Assembly: GCA_021786195.1 (NCBI GenBank)
Contig: JAJYNS010000083.1
Coordinates: 1-57,560 of the forward strand
DNA from: Actinomycetes bacterium
GTDB taxonomy: Bacteria > Actinomycetota > Acidimicrobiia > Acidimicrobiales > Bog-793
Length of the DNA: 57,560 nt
Direction: 5' to 3'
The position numbers and the translations under genes were made by a program. Positions within the stretch are counted from its first letter, which is position 1, and every line of letters starts with the position of its first letter. This document shows, one piece after another, positions 26,882 to 36,532 of this stretch. Below the pieces are notes generated by a model. It was not told where the DNA came from, did no database searches, and was given only the letters and a program-made list of their open reading frames with translations.

Positions 26882-29100
26882 CCTCGCCGGGCGAGCTCGA
26901 GGCGCTCCTCGAGGGACTGAACGCTCCCCAGCGCGAGGCGGTCCTGCACACCTCGGGGCCGCTCGTCGTCGTCGCCGGCGCAGGCTCGGGAAAGACCCGG
27001 GTGCTCACCGCCCGCATCGCCCGGCTGCTCGCTTCGGGCGTCGCGCCCTGGAGGATCCTCGCCATCACCTTCACGAACAAGGCGGCGGACGAGATGCGCC
27101 GGCGCGTCGTCGCGCTCGTCGGGGAGGAGGCCGGAGAGATGTGGATCTCGACCTTCCACGCCGCCTGCGCGCGCATCCTCCGGCGCAACGCCCAGCGCGC
27201 CGGCTACCGGCCGGGGTTCACGATCTACGACGAGACGGACTCCCGCCGCCTGGTGGAGCACGTCCTCGAGGAGCTCGGCGTCGACCAGAAGCGCTTCCCC
27301 GCCCGTGCCGTCACCGGGGCGATCAGCCAGGCGAAGTCGGAGCTGCTCGACGCGTCCGGCTACGAGGCGAGGTCGCGGACGATCTACGAGCGTCGGGTCG
27401 CCGAGGTCTTCGCCGAGTACGAGCGGCGGCTCCTCGCCGCCAACGCGATGGACTTCGACGACCTGCTCGGCGTCACGGTCCGCCTGCTGCTCCGGGACTC
27501 CGAGGTGCTCGAGCACTACCAGGGTCGGTTCCTCCACGTCCTCGTCGACGAGTACCAGGACACCAACCGGGCGCAGAACGAGATCGTGACGCTGATCGGC
27601 GGGCTGCACCGGAACGTCTGCGTCGTGGGCGACTCCGACCAGAGCATCTACCGCTTCCGTGGCGCCGAGGTCCGCAACCTCCTCGACTTCGCCCGCGCCT
27701 TCCCGGAGGCGAGGACGATCGTCCTGGACCAGAACTACCGCTCCACCCAGCACATCCTCGACGCTGCCAACGCCGTGATCGGCAACAACCTGCTCCGCCA
27801 GGAGAAGTCGCTCTGGAGCGCCCTCGGGCCGGGGGAGCGCATCCGTCGCTACCGAGCCGGCGACGAGCGGGACGAGGCGACCTTCGTCGCGGACGAGATC
27901 GCCGCGCTCCGCCGGGACGAGGGGGTCGCCCTCGGCGACATCGCGGTCTTCTACCGGACGAACGCCCAGAGTCGCGCCGTCGAGGAGGCCCTCTCGGCGC
28001 GTGGGATCCCCTACAAGGTGATCGGCGGGACCCGGTTCTACGACCGGCGCGAGGTGCGGGACCTCCTCGCCTACCTGCGGCTCGTGGCCAACCCGGCTGA
28101 CGAGGTCTCGCTGCGCAGGGTGCTCAACGTGCCCCGCCGAGGCATCGGCGCGGCGACGGCCACGAAGGTCGGGAGGTTCGCCGGCGAGCGGCACCTCGCC
28201 TTCGGCGAGGCGCTCGAGCGCGCCGAGGAGGCCGGCGTCACCGGCCGTTCCTTGCATGCCGTGCGGGGGTTCCTCGAGCTGCTCGGCCGCCTGGTCGGCC
28301 TGGCCGACCTCGCGCCGGCGGAGGTGCTGGCGCAGGTGGTGGAGCTGACGGGCTATCGGGCCTCGCTCGAGGCCGAGGCGGCCGGGGGCGGGTCGGCGCT
28401 CGCCCACGAGGTCGAGGGCCGCCTGGGCAACGTCGACGAGCTCGCGACGGTCGCCTCCCACTTCCCCGACCTCGAGTCGCTGCTCTCGACGACCTCGCTC
28501 GTCGCCGCGACCGACGACCTGGACCTCGACGGTGGACGGGTGGCCCTGATGACCCTGCACGCCGCCAAGGGCCTCGAGTTCCGGGCCGTCTTCCTCACCG
28601 GGATGGAGGAGGGGGTGTTTCCCCACGACCGCGCCCTGGGGGAGCCCGACGACCTCGAGGAGGAGCGGCGCCTCGCCTACGTCGGGATCACGAGGGCGCG
28701 AGAGCGCCTCTACCTGACGAGCACCTACGTGAGGACCCTCTACGGCCAGACCCGGGACAGCCTGGTCAGCCGTTTCGTGAAGGAGATCCCCGAGGACCTC
28801 GTCGAAGACGTCTCCGGGTCGCTCGGGCCCGGTTACTCGACCGCCCGGCTGCGCGAGCCGGGTGACCGCCAGGCCCCCTCGCCCGGCGCGAGCCGCGGCA
28901 GCGGCGCGCTCCCGGTGCGCTCGACGGGCGCCGAGGCGCTCGGTCTCGGGCCCGGTGAACGCGTCGTCCACGCGCGCTGGGGGGAGGGGACGGTCGTCGA
29001 GGTGTCGGGCGAGGGGGAGAAGGCCGAGGCGACGATCGCGTTCGACCGGCACGGCCGCAAGCGCTTCCTGCTCGCCCTCACGCCGGTGAAGCGTGCCTGA
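26878..29100 (+). CDS. pcrA: ATP-dependent DNA helicase PcrA/UvrD
   Basis: 740 residues, full-length superfamily 1A helicase. Motifs in order: LNAPQREAV (Q motif), [11 protein letters not shown] (I), [11 protein letters not shown] (Ia), VDEYQDTN (II), [14 protein letters not shown] (III), LDQNYRST (IV), [11 protein letters not shown] (V) and [12 protein letters not shown] (VI). The C-terminal Tudor-like domain [17 protein letters not shown] is the RNA-polymerase-binding segment of PcrA. It unwinds DNA in repair and replication-transcription conflicts. The GTG start overlaps the guaA stop as GTGA. Confidence 0.97.
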   Translation: MTSPGELEALLEGLNAPQREAVLHTSGPLVVVAGAGSGKTRVLTARIARLLASGVAPWRILAITFTNKAADEMRRRVVALVGEEAGEMWISTFHAACARILRRNAQRAGYRPGFTIYDETDSRRLVEHVLEELGVDQKRFPARAVTGAISQAKSELLDASGYEARSRTIYERRVAEVFAEYERRLLAANAMDFDDLLGVTVRLLLRDSEVLEHYQGRFLHVLVDEYQDTNRAQNEIVTLIGGLHRNVCVVGDSDQSIYRFRGAEVRNLLDFARAFPEARTIVLDQNYRSTQHILDAANAVIGNNLLRQEKSLWSALGPGERIRRYRAGDERDEATFVADEIAALRRDEGVALGDIAVFYRTNAQSRAVEEALSARGIPYKVIGGTRFYDRREVRDLLAYLRLVANPADEVSLRRVLNVPRRGIGAATATKVGRFAGERHLAFGEALERAEEAGVTGRSLHAVRGFLELLGRLVGLADLAPAEVLAQVVELTGYRASLEAEAAGGGSALAHEVEGRLGNVDELATVASHFPDLESLLSTTSLVAATDDLDLDGGRVALMTLHAAKGLEFRAVFLTGMEEGVFPHDRALGEPDDLEEERRLAYVGITRARERLYLTSTYVRTLYGQTRDSLVSRFVKEIPEDLVEDVSGSLGPGYSTARLREPGDRQAPSPGASRGSGALPVRSTGAEALGLGPGERVVHARWGEGTVVEVSGEGEKAEATIAFDRHGRKRFLLALTPVKRA

Positions 29101-29102
29101 GC

Positions 29103-29140
29103 GCCTCCCCGCCGGGGCCGATTGGGCCGGCCCGGGAGGC
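29103..29140 (+). terminator. Stem-loop between pcrA and sucC
   Basis: GCCTCCC at 29103-29109 pairs with GGGAGGC at 29134-29140, with an inner GCCGG/CCGGC stem. It begins 3 bases after the pcrA stop and is followed by a TAGTAT box for the next gene. Confidence 0.6.
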
Positions 29141-29160
29141 CCTGCGTAGTATCGGCGCCC

Positions 29161-30345
29161 GTGGATCTCTACGAGTACCAGGGCAAGCAGTACTTCGCCC
29201 GATTCGGCCTGCCGGTCCCCGACGGCGAGACCGCCGACAGCGTCGAGGAAGCGGTCGCCGCAGCCGAGCGGCTCGGCTTCCCCGTCGTGCTGAAGGCCCA
29301 GGTGCACGTCGGCGGCCGGGGCAAGGCCGGCGGGGTGAAGGTGGCGGAGGACGCGGCCGAGGCGGCCTCGCATGCCGGAGCGATCCTCGGTCTCGACATC
29401 AAGGGGCACGTCGTCCACCGGCTCTGGGTCGAGCGGGCGTCGCAGATCTCGAAGGAGTACTACGCGAGCTTCACCCTGGACCGCTCCGACAAGCGCTACC
29501 TGTGCATGCTGTCCTCCAAGGGGGGGATCGACATCGAGCAGGTCGCCGAGGAGGACCCCGGGGCCATCGCCCGCTGCCACGTCGACCCGCTCGACGGCTT
29601 CTCCGAGCAGGAGGCGCTGGCCCTGGCGGCCGAGGCGGGGATCGACGAGCAGGCTCGAGCGGGCGTGGCCGCGTGCCTCGTCTCCCTCTACCGCTGCTAC
29701 GACGAGGGCGACGCCGACCTCGTCGAGATCAACCCCCTCGTGCTCACCCAGGCCGGCGGGGTCCTCGCCCTCGACGCCAAGGTGACCCTCGACGACTCGG
29801 CCGCGTTCCGCCATCCCGAGTGGGCGGACTTCGCCGGCTTCGAGGAGCTCGACCACCGCGAGAGGCTCGCGAGGGAGAGAGGCCTGCAGTACGTCGGCCT
29901 GGAGGGCGACGTCGGCATCATCGCCAACGGCGCCGGGCTCGCGATGTCGACCTGCGACATGGTCGAGCAGGTCGGCGGCCGGCCGGCGAACTTCCTCGAC
30001 ATCGGGGGCGGGGCGAGCGCCGAGGTGATGGCGAGCGCCCTCGAGGTGATCAACACCGACGAGAAGGTGAAGGCGATCTTCGTCAACATCTTCGGCGGCA
30101 TCACCCGGGGCGAGGAGGTGGCGAACGGCATCGTCCAGGCGCTCGGCCGGGTCGACATCAAGGCGCCGATCGTCGTCCGCATCGACGGGACCAACGCCGA
30201 GCAGGGTCGGGCCATCCTCGACTCGCACGGTGCCGAGGGCCTGGTCTCGCTGCCGACGATGCTCGAGGCGGCGCGCAAGGCCGTCGAGCTCGCTGCGGCG
30301 AGCGCCTCCGGGGTCGCCGGCCCAAGCTCGGGGGTGTCACGTTGA
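29161..30345 (+). CDS. sucC: Succinyl-CoA ligase beta subunit
   Basis: 394 residues. ATP-grasp domain from VDLYEYQGKQYFARFGLPVPDGE with VLKAQVHVGGRGKAGGVK near 45-62. The C-terminal CoA-ligase domain carries GDVGIIANGAGLAMSTCD and NIFGGITRGEEVANGI, conserved in SucC. It works with SucD in the TCA cycle to make ATP or GTP from succinyl-CoA. GTG 29161 lies 8 bases after TAGTAT, with no ribosome-binding site, so a leaderless start is likely. The stop overlaps sucD. Confidence 0.97.
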   Translation: MDLYEYQGKQYFARFGLPVPDGETADSVEEAVAAAERLGFPVVLKAQVHVGGRGKAGGVKVAEDAAEAASHAGAILGLDIKGHVVHRLWVERASQISKEYYASFTLDRSDKRYLCMLSSKGGIDIEQVAEEDPGAIARCHVDPLDGFSEQEALALAAEAGIDEQARAGVAACLVSLYRCYDEGDADLVEINPLVLTQAGGVLALDAKVTLDDSAAFRHPEWADFAGFEELDHRERLARERGLQYVGLEGDVGIIANGAGLAMSTCDMVEQVGGRPANFLDIGGGASAEVMASALEVINTDEKVKAIFVNIFGGITRGEEVANGIVQALGRVDIKAPIVVRIDGTNAEQGRAILDSHGAEGLVSLPTMLEAARKAVELAAASASGVAGPSSGVSR

Positions 30346-31232
30346 GCGTCTTCGTCGACGCCTCGACAAAGGTCGTCGTCCAGGGGATAAGCCCGACGAG
30401 CCAGGGCCTCTACCACGCCCTGAGGAACCGTGCCTACGGCACGAAGGTCGTCGCCGGGACGAACCCGAGGCGCGCCGGGGAGGTCATCGAGGGCATCCCG
30501 GTCTTCGCCACGGTCGCCGAGGCCGTCGAGGCGACCGGCGCCGACGCGTCGTTCGTCGCGGTGCCCCCCGCGGGGTCGGCCGCAGCGATCCTCGAGGCCG
30601 CGGAGGCCGGGATCGCCTTCATCGTCTGCATCACGGAGTTCACGCCAGCCCACGACGAGGCCCGGGTCTACTCCAGGCTCCGGCGGGACTTCCCCGGCAC
30701 CCGGCTCCTCGGCCCCAACTGCCCGGGCATCATCAGCGCCGGGCAGTGCAACATCGGCATCACCTCGGGCGACATCGCCCTGCCCGGGGGGCCGGTCGGC
30801 CTCGTCAGCCGGTCCGGCACCGTCTTCTACCAGGCGATGTACGAGCTCACCGAGAAGGGCGTGGGCCAGACGACCGGGGTCGGGATCGGCGGCGACCCGG
30901 TCCCGGGGACGAGCTTCGTCGACTGCCTGGCCGCCTTCGAGGCCGACCCGGAGACCAAGGCCGTCCTGCTCATCGGCGAGATCGGTGGCGTGGCGGAGGA
31001 AGAGGCCGCGGCGTACGTGGCCGCGCACATGTCCAAGCCCGTCGTCGCCTACGTGGCCGGGGTGACCGCACCCCCTGGACGCAAGATGGGCCACGCCGGC
31101 GCCATCATCTCCGGGTCGACGGGCACGGCGGCGGCGAAGACGGCAGCGCTGTCCCGGGCGGGGGTGACCGTCGCGCGCAACCCGACCGAGGCCGCTCAGG
31201 CGATGGTCGAGATCGTCTCGGAGCTGCCTTGA
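30342..31232 (+). CDS. sucD: Succinyl-CoA ligase alpha subunit
   Basis: 296 residues. The CoA-binding domain begins SVFVDASTKVVVQGISPTSQGLYHA. The active-site histidine that is phosphorylated is His251 in GRKMGHAGAIISG. LLGPNCPGIISAGQCNIGI near 122-140 is the second hallmark. TTG 30342, overlapping the sucC stop as TTGA, is the only start that preserves the complete N-terminus; other nearby start codons are out of frame. Start by TTG implies dependence on translational coupling to sucC. Confidence 0.96.
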   Translation: MSVFVDASTKVVVQGISPTSQGLYHALRNRAYGTKVVAGTNPRRAGEVIEGIPVFATVAEAVEATGADASFVAVPPAGSAAAILEAAEAGIAFIVCITEFTPAHDEARVYSRLRRDFPGTRLLGPNCPGIISAGQCNIGITSGDIALPGGPVGLVSRSGTVFYQAMYELTEKGVGQTTGVGIGGDPVPGTSFVDCLAAFEADPETKAVLLIGEIGGVAEEEAAAYVAAHMSKPVVAYVAGVTAPPGRKMGHAGAIISGSTGTAAAKTAALSRAGVTVARNPTEAAQAMVEIVSELP

Positions 31233-31259
31233 CCCCCGGGCCGGAGATCGAAGGCGCCC

Positions 31260-31886
31260 ATGCGCCGTCCTGAGGTCGGCGCCGGCCGGGTGAGGATCGG
31301 CGTGCTGGCCTCCGGCGCGGGCACGATCCTCTCCGCCCTGCTCGAGGCGGGACTTTCGATCGTCGTCGTCGTGGTCGACCGCCCCTGCGCCGCGCAGGAG
31401 GTCGCGGAGCGGGCCGGCGTGCCCGCCGTGCTTCTCGAGCGCAAGGACTTCTCCCCGTCCTTCGACCGCGAGGCCTACAGCGAGGAGGTGGCCCGCGCCC
31501 TGCTCTGCCGAGGGGTCGAGGTCGTCGCGATGGCCGGGTTCGGCACAGTCCTCGCCGCCCCGCTCCACGACGCCTTCCCCGGCCGGGTGCTCAACACCCA
31601 TCCCGCGCTGCTGCCGGCCTTCAAGGGCTGGCACGCCGTCGAGGCCGCGCTCGCCGCGGGCGTGAAGGTCACAGGCTGCACGGTGCACCTCGCGACGCTC
31701 GAGGTCGACGACGGGCCGATCCTCGCCCAGGAGGCGGTGCCCGTCCTCGACGGGGACACCGTCGCCACCTTGCACGAGCGGATCAAGCAGGTCGAGCGGC
31801 GGCTCTACCCGGCGACGCTCGCAAAGTTCGTCTCGAGCATCGAGCGCCGGGCGCCGGCGAGCGCCAGAGGGGAGAAGGCGTCATGA
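31260..31886 (+). CDS. purN: Phosphoribosylglycinamide formyltransferase
   Basis: 208 residues. The N-terminal loop reads VLASGAGTILSALLE, a variant of the usual SGxGSNLQ phosphate loop. The catalytic region NTHPALLPAFKGWHAVEAA near 115-133 keeps the Asn and His, and the catalytic Asp is in EVDDGPILAQEAV near 153. The enzyme transfers a formyl group from 10-formyl-THF to GAR in purine synthesis. It sits 27 bases after sucD and overlaps purH by 4 bases (ATGA), so purN and purH are coupled. Confidence 0.95.
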   Translation: MRRPEVGAGRVRIGVLASGAGTILSALLEAGLSIVVVVVDRPCAAQEVAERAGVPAVLLERKDFSPSFDREAYSEEVARALLCRGVEVVAMAGFGTVLAAPLHDAFPGRVLNTHPALLPAFKGWHAVEAALAAGVKVTGCTVHLATLEVDDGPILAQEAVPVLDGDTVATLHERIKQVERRLYPATLAKFVSSIERRAPASARGEKAS

Positions 31887-33439
31887 GGGCCTTGATCTCC
31901 GTCTACGACAAGACCGGCGTCGTCGCCTTCGCCCGCGGGCTCGTCTCGCTCGGCTGGGAGATCGTCTCGAGCGGGAAGACCTCCGCCGCGCTCGCCGACG
32001 CCGGCGTGGCCCACCGGGAGGTTGCCGAGGTCACCGGGGCGGCGGAGATGCTCTCCGGCAGGGTCAAGACGCTGCACCCGGCGATCCACGGCGGTATCCT
32101 CGCCGACCGCTCCGATCCCTCGCACCTGGCGGCGCTCGAGGCTCGGGGGATCGAGCCGATCGACCTCGTCGTCTGCAACCTCTATCCGTTCTTCGACGAG
32201 CCGTCGATCGAGACGATCGACATCGGCGGGCCGGCGATGGTGAGAGCCGCCGCGAAGAACCACGCGTACGTCGGCGTGGTCGTCGACCCGGCGGAGTACG
32301 GCCCGGTCCTCGACGAGCTGCGCCGGGAGGGAGCGCTGGCCGCGGACACCCGGCGCCGCCTCGCCAGGGCGGCCTTCGCCCACACCGCCGCGTACGACTC
32401 GGCGATCGTCTCCTGGCTCGACAAGACCGCGCCGCAGGTCGCCTCCACCGAGGCGGAGGCCCGAGGGCCCGAGGAGGTCCTCCCGCCGAGCGTGCACCTC
32501 GCACTCGAGCGCTGCGAGACGCTCCGCTACGGCGAGAACCCCCACCAGCTCGCCGCCCGCTACCGGGTCCCCGGCGCGCCGGCGGGCTGGCTCGACACGA
32601 TGGTGCAGCACGGCGGGCGCGAGCTCTCCTACCTGAACCTCTTCGACGCCGACGCCGCCTGGCGCCTCGTCCACGAGCTGCTCGGGCTCGGGGGCCTGCC
32701 GGCCGCGGCGGTCGTCGTCAAGCACGCGAACCCCTGCGGAGCCGCGGTCGCGGCCGACCTCGCCGCCGCCTACCGCCTCGCCTACGCCGGAGACCCCCTG
32801 TCGGCCTTCGGGGGGATCGTGGCCCTCAGCGACGCGGTCGACCTCGCGCTGGCCGAGGAGATCGTGGGGAACTCCCTTGCCGACGTCCTCGTCGCCCCCT
32901 CGGTCGCCGAAGACGCGCTGGAGCTGTTCGGGAGGCGGCGGCGGAACATGCGAGTCCTCACCGCCGAGCGGCCGGGTGCGATGCCCCTCCAGCTGCGGCA
33001 GGTCGGCGACGGCTTCCTCGTGCAGGAGCCGGACCGGTTCGTTTCCGGGCGGGATGTCTGGCAGGTCCCGACGAAGGTCGCGCCGTCGAAGGAGGTGATG
33101 ACCGACGTCGAGCTTGCCTGGAGGGTGTGCGCGCGCTCGAGCTCGAACGCGGTGGTCGTCGCCCGAGCCGGGCAGGTGGTGGGCGTCGGATGCGGCCAGC
33201 AGAGCCGGGTCGACGCGGCGGGGATCGCGACCCGGAAGGCCGGCGAGCGCGCCGCCGGCGGCGTCGCGGCGAGCGACGCGTTCTTTCCCTTCCGCGACGG
33301 GCTCGACGTCCTCGCGGACGCCGGGGTCCTGGTGGTGGTCCACCCGGGAGGGTCGCTCCACGACGACGAGATCGTCGCCGCCGCCGACGAGCGAGGCGTG
33401 GCGCTGGTCATCACCGGAGAGCGCCATTTCCGGCACTGA
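31883..33439 (+). CDS. purH: Bifunctional AICAR formyltransferase/IMP cyclohydrolase
   Basis: 518 residues, normal length. The N-terminal MGS-like cyclohydrolase domain has SVYDKTGVVAFARGLVSLGWEIVSSGKT and GRVKTLHPAIHGGILADR. The transformylase domain shows RYGENPHQ, the catalytic KHANPCGAA near 280, DPLSAFGGIVAL, and GVGCGQQSRVDA. It catalyses the last two steps to IMP. With purN, guaA and folD/metF close by, this is a purine and one-carbon cluster. A hairpin follows the gene. Confidence 0.98.
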   Translation: MRALISVYDKTGVVAFARGLVSLGWEIVSSGKTSAALADAGVAHREVAEVTGAAEMLSGRVKTLHPAIHGGILADRSDPSHLAALEARGIEPIDLVVCNLYPFFDEPSIETIDIGGPAMVRAAAKNHAYVGVVVDPAEYGPVLDELRREGALAADTRRRLARAAFAHTAAYDSAIVSWLDKTAPQVASTEAEARGPEEVLPPSVHLALERCETLRYGENPHQLAARYRVPGAPAGWLDTMVQHGGRELSYLNLFDADAAWRLVHELLGLGGLPAAAVVVKHANPCGAAVAADLAAAYRLAYAGDPLSAFGGIVALSDAVDLALAEEIVGNSLADVLVAPSVAEDALELFGRRRRNMRVLTAERPGAMPLQLRQVGDGFLVQEPDRFVSGRDVWQVPTKVAPSKEVMTDVELAWRVCARSSSNAVVVARAGQVVGVGCGQQSRVDAAGIATRKAGERAAGGVAASDAFFPFRDGLDVLADAGVLVVVHPGGSLHDDEIVAAADERGVALVITGERHFRH

Positions 33440-33494
33440 GGGGGTCGGCGGGTCCGGCCCGGGCGCCGCGGGAGCCGGGGTCGCCCGGGGCGGG

Positions 33495-33529
33495 CCGGCC
33501 CGGCGTTGGCACGCTCCCCGCCGGGCCGG
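33495..33529 (+). terminator. Stem-loop after purH
   Basis: CCGGCCCGGCG and CGCCGGGCCGG form a perfect 11-base stem with a 13-base loop. It starts 56 bases after the purH stop and lies 30 bases before folD, marking a probable transcript boundary. Confidence 0.6.
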
Positions 33530-33559
33530 TGGCCTGCGGGTCGCAGCCTCCTCACGGCC

Positions 33560-34420
33560 ATGACGGCTCGGCTGCTCGACGGCGAGGCGCTCGCGGCGAG
33601 GGTGCGGGAGCAGGTCGCCGAGGAGGTGGCCGCGATGCGGTCCGCTGGCGTCCAGCCGGGCCTCGGGACGGTGCTCGTCGGCGAGGACCCGGCGAGCAGC
33701 CGCTACGTCGCGATGAAGCGCGAGGACTGCGCGAGCGTCGGGATCGCGTCGATCCACGAGCACCTGCCCGAAGACGTCTCCGAGGAGCAGCTGCTCTCGG
33801 TCGTGCGTCGCTTCAACCTCGACCCCGCCGTCGACGCCTACCTCGTCCAGCTCCCGCTCCCTGCGCAGATCGACGAGGAGGCGGTGCTCGAGGCGGTCGA
33901 CCCCGCGAAGGACGCGGACGGCCTCCACCCGGTGAACCTCGGCCGCCTCGTGATGGGCGTCCCCGGCCCGCTCCCCTGCACGCCGGCCGGCATCGTCGAG
34001 CTCCTCTCGGCCAACTCGGTGCCGGTCGAAGGCCGCCACGTCGTCATCATCGGCCGTGGCCTCACGATCGGGCGCCCCCTCGCGGCGCTGATGGCGCTCA
34101 AGCGCCCCGGCTGCAACGCCGCGGTCACGGTCGTCCACACGGGGGTCGAGGACCTCGCGTCCTACGCCCGTCAGGCCGACGTACTCGTGGCCGCCGCCGG
34201 CAGGGCCGGCCTCGTCACCCCGGAGATGGTCAAGCCCGGCGCCGCCGTCGTCTCGGCCGGGACGTCCTTCGAGGGGCGCAGGCTCCTTCCCGACGTCGAG
34301 GAGTCCGTGGCCGAGGTGGCCGGATGGATCACCCCGCGGCTCGGCGGCGTCGGCCCCATGACCCGGGCGATGCTGCTCCGCAACGCCGTCGAGGCGGCGC
34401 GCCGCCGGCTGCCCCGCTGA
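33560..34420 (+). CDS. folD: Methylenetetrahydrofolate dehydrogenase/cyclohydrolase
   Basis: 286 residues. The folate site motif [18 protein letters not shown] near 46-63 contains the conserved Tyr and catalytic Lys. [11 protein letters not shown] and [17 protein letters not shown] follow. The NADP site shows [17 protein letters not shown] near 155-171, and the C-terminus has [19 protein letters not shown]. It makes 10-formyl-THF, the donor used by PurN and PurH encoded just upstream. It is followed closely by metF. Confidence 0.97.
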   Translation: MTARLLDGEALAARVREQVAEEVAAMRSAGVQPGLGTVLVGEDPASSRYVAMKREDCASVGIASIHEHLPEDVSEEQLLSVVRRFNLDPAVDAYLVQLPLPAQIDEEAVLEAVDPAKDADGLHPVNLGRLVMGVPGPLPCTPAGIVELLSANSVPVEGRHVVIIGRGLTIGRPLAALMALKRPGCNAAVTVVHTGVEDLASYARQADVLVAAAGRAGLVTPEMVKPGAAVVSAGTSFEGRRLLPDVEESVAEVAGWITPRLGGVGPMTRAMLLRNAVEAARRRLPR

Positions 34421-34437
34421 CCGGAGAGGAGCGCCCG

Positions 34438-35310
34438 GTGACGAAGGTCTCCGAACTGCTCGCGGCGAAGCGGTGCCTGTCCGTCGAGCTCTGGCCGCCC
34501 CGCTCGGAGGAGGCCGCCCGGCGGCTCAGAGCCTCGCTCGCGCGCCTCGAGCGGCTGCGGCCGGACTTCGCCTCGATCACCTACGGCGCAGGCGGCTCGA
34601 CCCGGGACCGCACGCACGAGCTCGTCGTCGCGATCCAGCACGAGTGGGGGATGACGGCCATGGCGCACGTCGCCTGCGCCGGGCACCGGCGGGAGGAGCT
34701 CGTCGAGATCCTCGAGCGCTACCGAGCCGCCGGCGTCGAGAACGTCCTCGCGCTGCGCGGTGATCCGCCCCTGTGGAGCGGCGAGCGTCCGCCGGCCGGG
34801 GCGCTGCGGCATGCCTCGGAGCTCGTCGAGCTGGCGAGGGAGGTGGGGGACTTCTGCGTCGCGGTCGCCGTGCACCCCGAGGTCCACCCCGAGTCGAGCG
34901 ACCCGGAGGCGGACCGGCGGCTGCAGGCCGAGAAGCTCCGGCGCGCCGATCTCGGGATCACCCAGATGTTCTTCAGGGTCGAGGAGTACCTTCGCCTCGT
35001 GGAGGACCTCTCCTCCCGGGGCGTCACCCGGCCGGTCGTGCCCGGGGTGATGCCGGTCGTGAACGCTCGCTCGCTGCTCAAGATGGCCGCGCTCTCCGGT
35101 ACGAGCGTGCCCGCCTCGCTGGCGCAGCGGGTCGAGGCCGTCGAGGACCGCCCCGAGGAGGTCCGGCGCGTCGGCGTCGAGGTGGCCACCGAGCTGTGCG
35201 CCAAGCTCCTCGCCGAGGGGGTGCCCGGGCTGCACTTCTTCACGATGAACCAGCTCGGCGTGACCGAGGAGGTCTGCGACAACCTCGGCCTGCTGCCCAG
35301 GGGGCGGTAG
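34438..35310 (+). CDS. metF: Methylenetetrahydrofolate reductase
   Basis: 290 residues. The catalytic glutamate is in CLSVELWPPRSEEA near 18, FASITYGAGGSTRDRT near 43-58 is the FAD/folate hallmark, and LALRGDPP near 105-112 holds the aspartate that contacts the folate. The enzyme reduces 5,10-methylene-THF to 5-methyl-THF for methionine synthesis. GTG 34438 is preceded by GGAGAGGAG. It is the second gene after folD (17-base gap) and likely shares its message. Confidence 0.95.
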   Translation: MTKVSELLAAKRCLSVELWPPRSEEAARRLRASLARLERLRPDFASITYGAGGSTRDRTHELVVAIQHEWGMTAMAHVACAGHRREELVEILERYRAAGVENVLALRGDPPLWSGERPPAGALRHASELVELAREVGDFCVAVAVHPEVHPESSDPEADRRLQAEKLRRADLGITQMFFRVEEYLRLVEDLSSRGVTRPVVPGVMPVVNARSLLKMAALSGTSVPASLAQRVEAVEDRPEEVRRVGVEVATELCAKLLAEGVPGLHFFTMNQLGVTEEVCDNLGLLPRGR

Positions 35311-35319
35311 GCTCGGTCC

Positions 35320-36516
35320 ATGGCCGAGAAGATCACGATGTCAGCCGAGGGGAAGCTCCAGGTGCCCGAGGAGCCGATCATCCCCTACATCGAGGGCGAC
35401 GGCACCGGAGTCGACATCTGGCCGGCGTCCCGGCTCGTCTTCGACGCCGCGGCGGCCAAGCACGGCCGCAGGATCGCATGGAAGGAGGTCCTCGCGGGGG
35501 AGAAGGCGTTCAAGGAGACCGGGAGCTGGCTGCCCGACGAGACGGTCGAGGCGTTCCGGGAGCACCTCATCGGCATCAAGGGCCCGCTCACGACGCCGGT
35601 CGGCGGCGGGATCCGCTCGCTCAACGTCGCCCTGCGCCAGCTGCTCGACCTCTACGTCTGCCTGCGCCCGGTCCGCTGGTTCCGTGGCGTGCCCTCGCCG
35701 GTGCTGCATCCCGAGCGGGTCGACATGGTGATATTCCGGGAGAACACCGAGGACGTCTACGCCGGGCTCGAGGTCGAGGCCGAGACCCCTGCCGCGAAGC
35801 GGCTCATCGAGCTGTTCCGGGAGGAGCTCGGCTGGCAGATCCGCCCCGACTCGGGGATCGGGATCAAGCCGGTCTCCGAGACGGGCTCGAAGCGGCTGGT
35901 CCGCGCGGCGATCGTCTACGCGCTCGAGCACGGCCGCAAGAGCGTCACGCTCGTGCACAAGGGCAACATCCAGAAGTTCACCGAGGGCGCCTTTCGCGCC
36001 TGGGGCTACGAGCTGGTCCGGGATGAGTTCGCGGACCGGGCGGTCGGCTGGGACGACTGCGGGGGCGACCCGGGGGGCAAGCTGCTCGTGAAGGACGTCA
36101 TCGCCGACATCGCGCTCCAGCAGGTGCTCACCCGGGCGGCGGAGTTCGACGTGATCGCGACGACGAACCTGAACGGCGACTACCTCTCCGACGCGCTCGC
36201 AGCGCAGGTCGGCGGCATCGGCATCGCGCCCGGCGCGAACATCAACTACGTCACCGGCCACGGGGTGTTCGAGGCCACCCACGGGACGGCGCCCCGCTAC
36301 GCCGGCCAGGACAAGGTCAACCCGGGGTCGGTGATCCTCTCCGGAGTGCTCATGTTCGAGCATCTCGGATGGCAGGACGTCGCCGACGACATCGTGAGGG
36401 CCCTCGAGGCGACGATCGCCGAGAAGATCGTCACCTACGACTTCGCCCGCCTCACCGAGGGTGCGACCGAGGTGCGCACGAGTGAGTTCGCCCAGGCGAT
36501 CGTCGACCGGCTCTGA
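35320..36516 (+). CDS. icd: NADP-dependent isocitrate dehydrogenase
   Basis: 398 residues of the prokaryotic (type I) homodimeric enzyme. Seen are [16 protein letters not shown], the substrate serine region [13 protein letters not shown] near 98-110, [11 protein letters not shown], and the cofactor loop [19 protein letters not shown], whose Tyr and Arg/Lys pattern matches NADP-specific forms. It makes 2-oxoglutarate and NADPH in the TCA cycle. ATG 35320 lies 6 bases after a TAGGCT box and has no ribosome-binding site, so the mRNA is probably leaderless although metF ends only 9 bases upstream. Confidence 0.97.
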   Translation: MAEKITMSAEGKLQVPEEPIIPYIEGDGTGVDIWPASRLVFDAAAAKHGRRIAWKEVLAGEKAFKETGSWLPDETVEAFREHLIGIKGPLTTPVGGGIRSLNVALRQLLDLYVCLRPVRWFRGVPSPVLHPERVDMVIFRENTEDVYAGLEVEAETPAAKRLIELFREELGWQIRPDSGIGIKPVSETGSKRLVRAAIVYALEHGRKSVTLVHKGNIQKFTEGAFRAWGYELVRDEFADRAVGWDDCGGDPGGKLLVKDVIADIALQQVLTRAAEFDVIATTNLNGDYLSDALAAQVGGIGIAPGANINYVTGHGVFEATHGTAPRYAGQDKVNPGSVILSGVLMFEHLGWQDVADDIVRALEATIAEKIVTYDFARLTEGATEVRTSEFAQAIVDRL

Positions 36517-36532
36517 ACCGGGGGCGCCCCGA

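Noticed and set aside
26836-30228. 1130-codon open frame on the minus strand
   Set aside because: It is antisense to pcrA and sucC, both complete with all motifs; the antisense product is low-complexity and Arg/Asp/Leu-rich.
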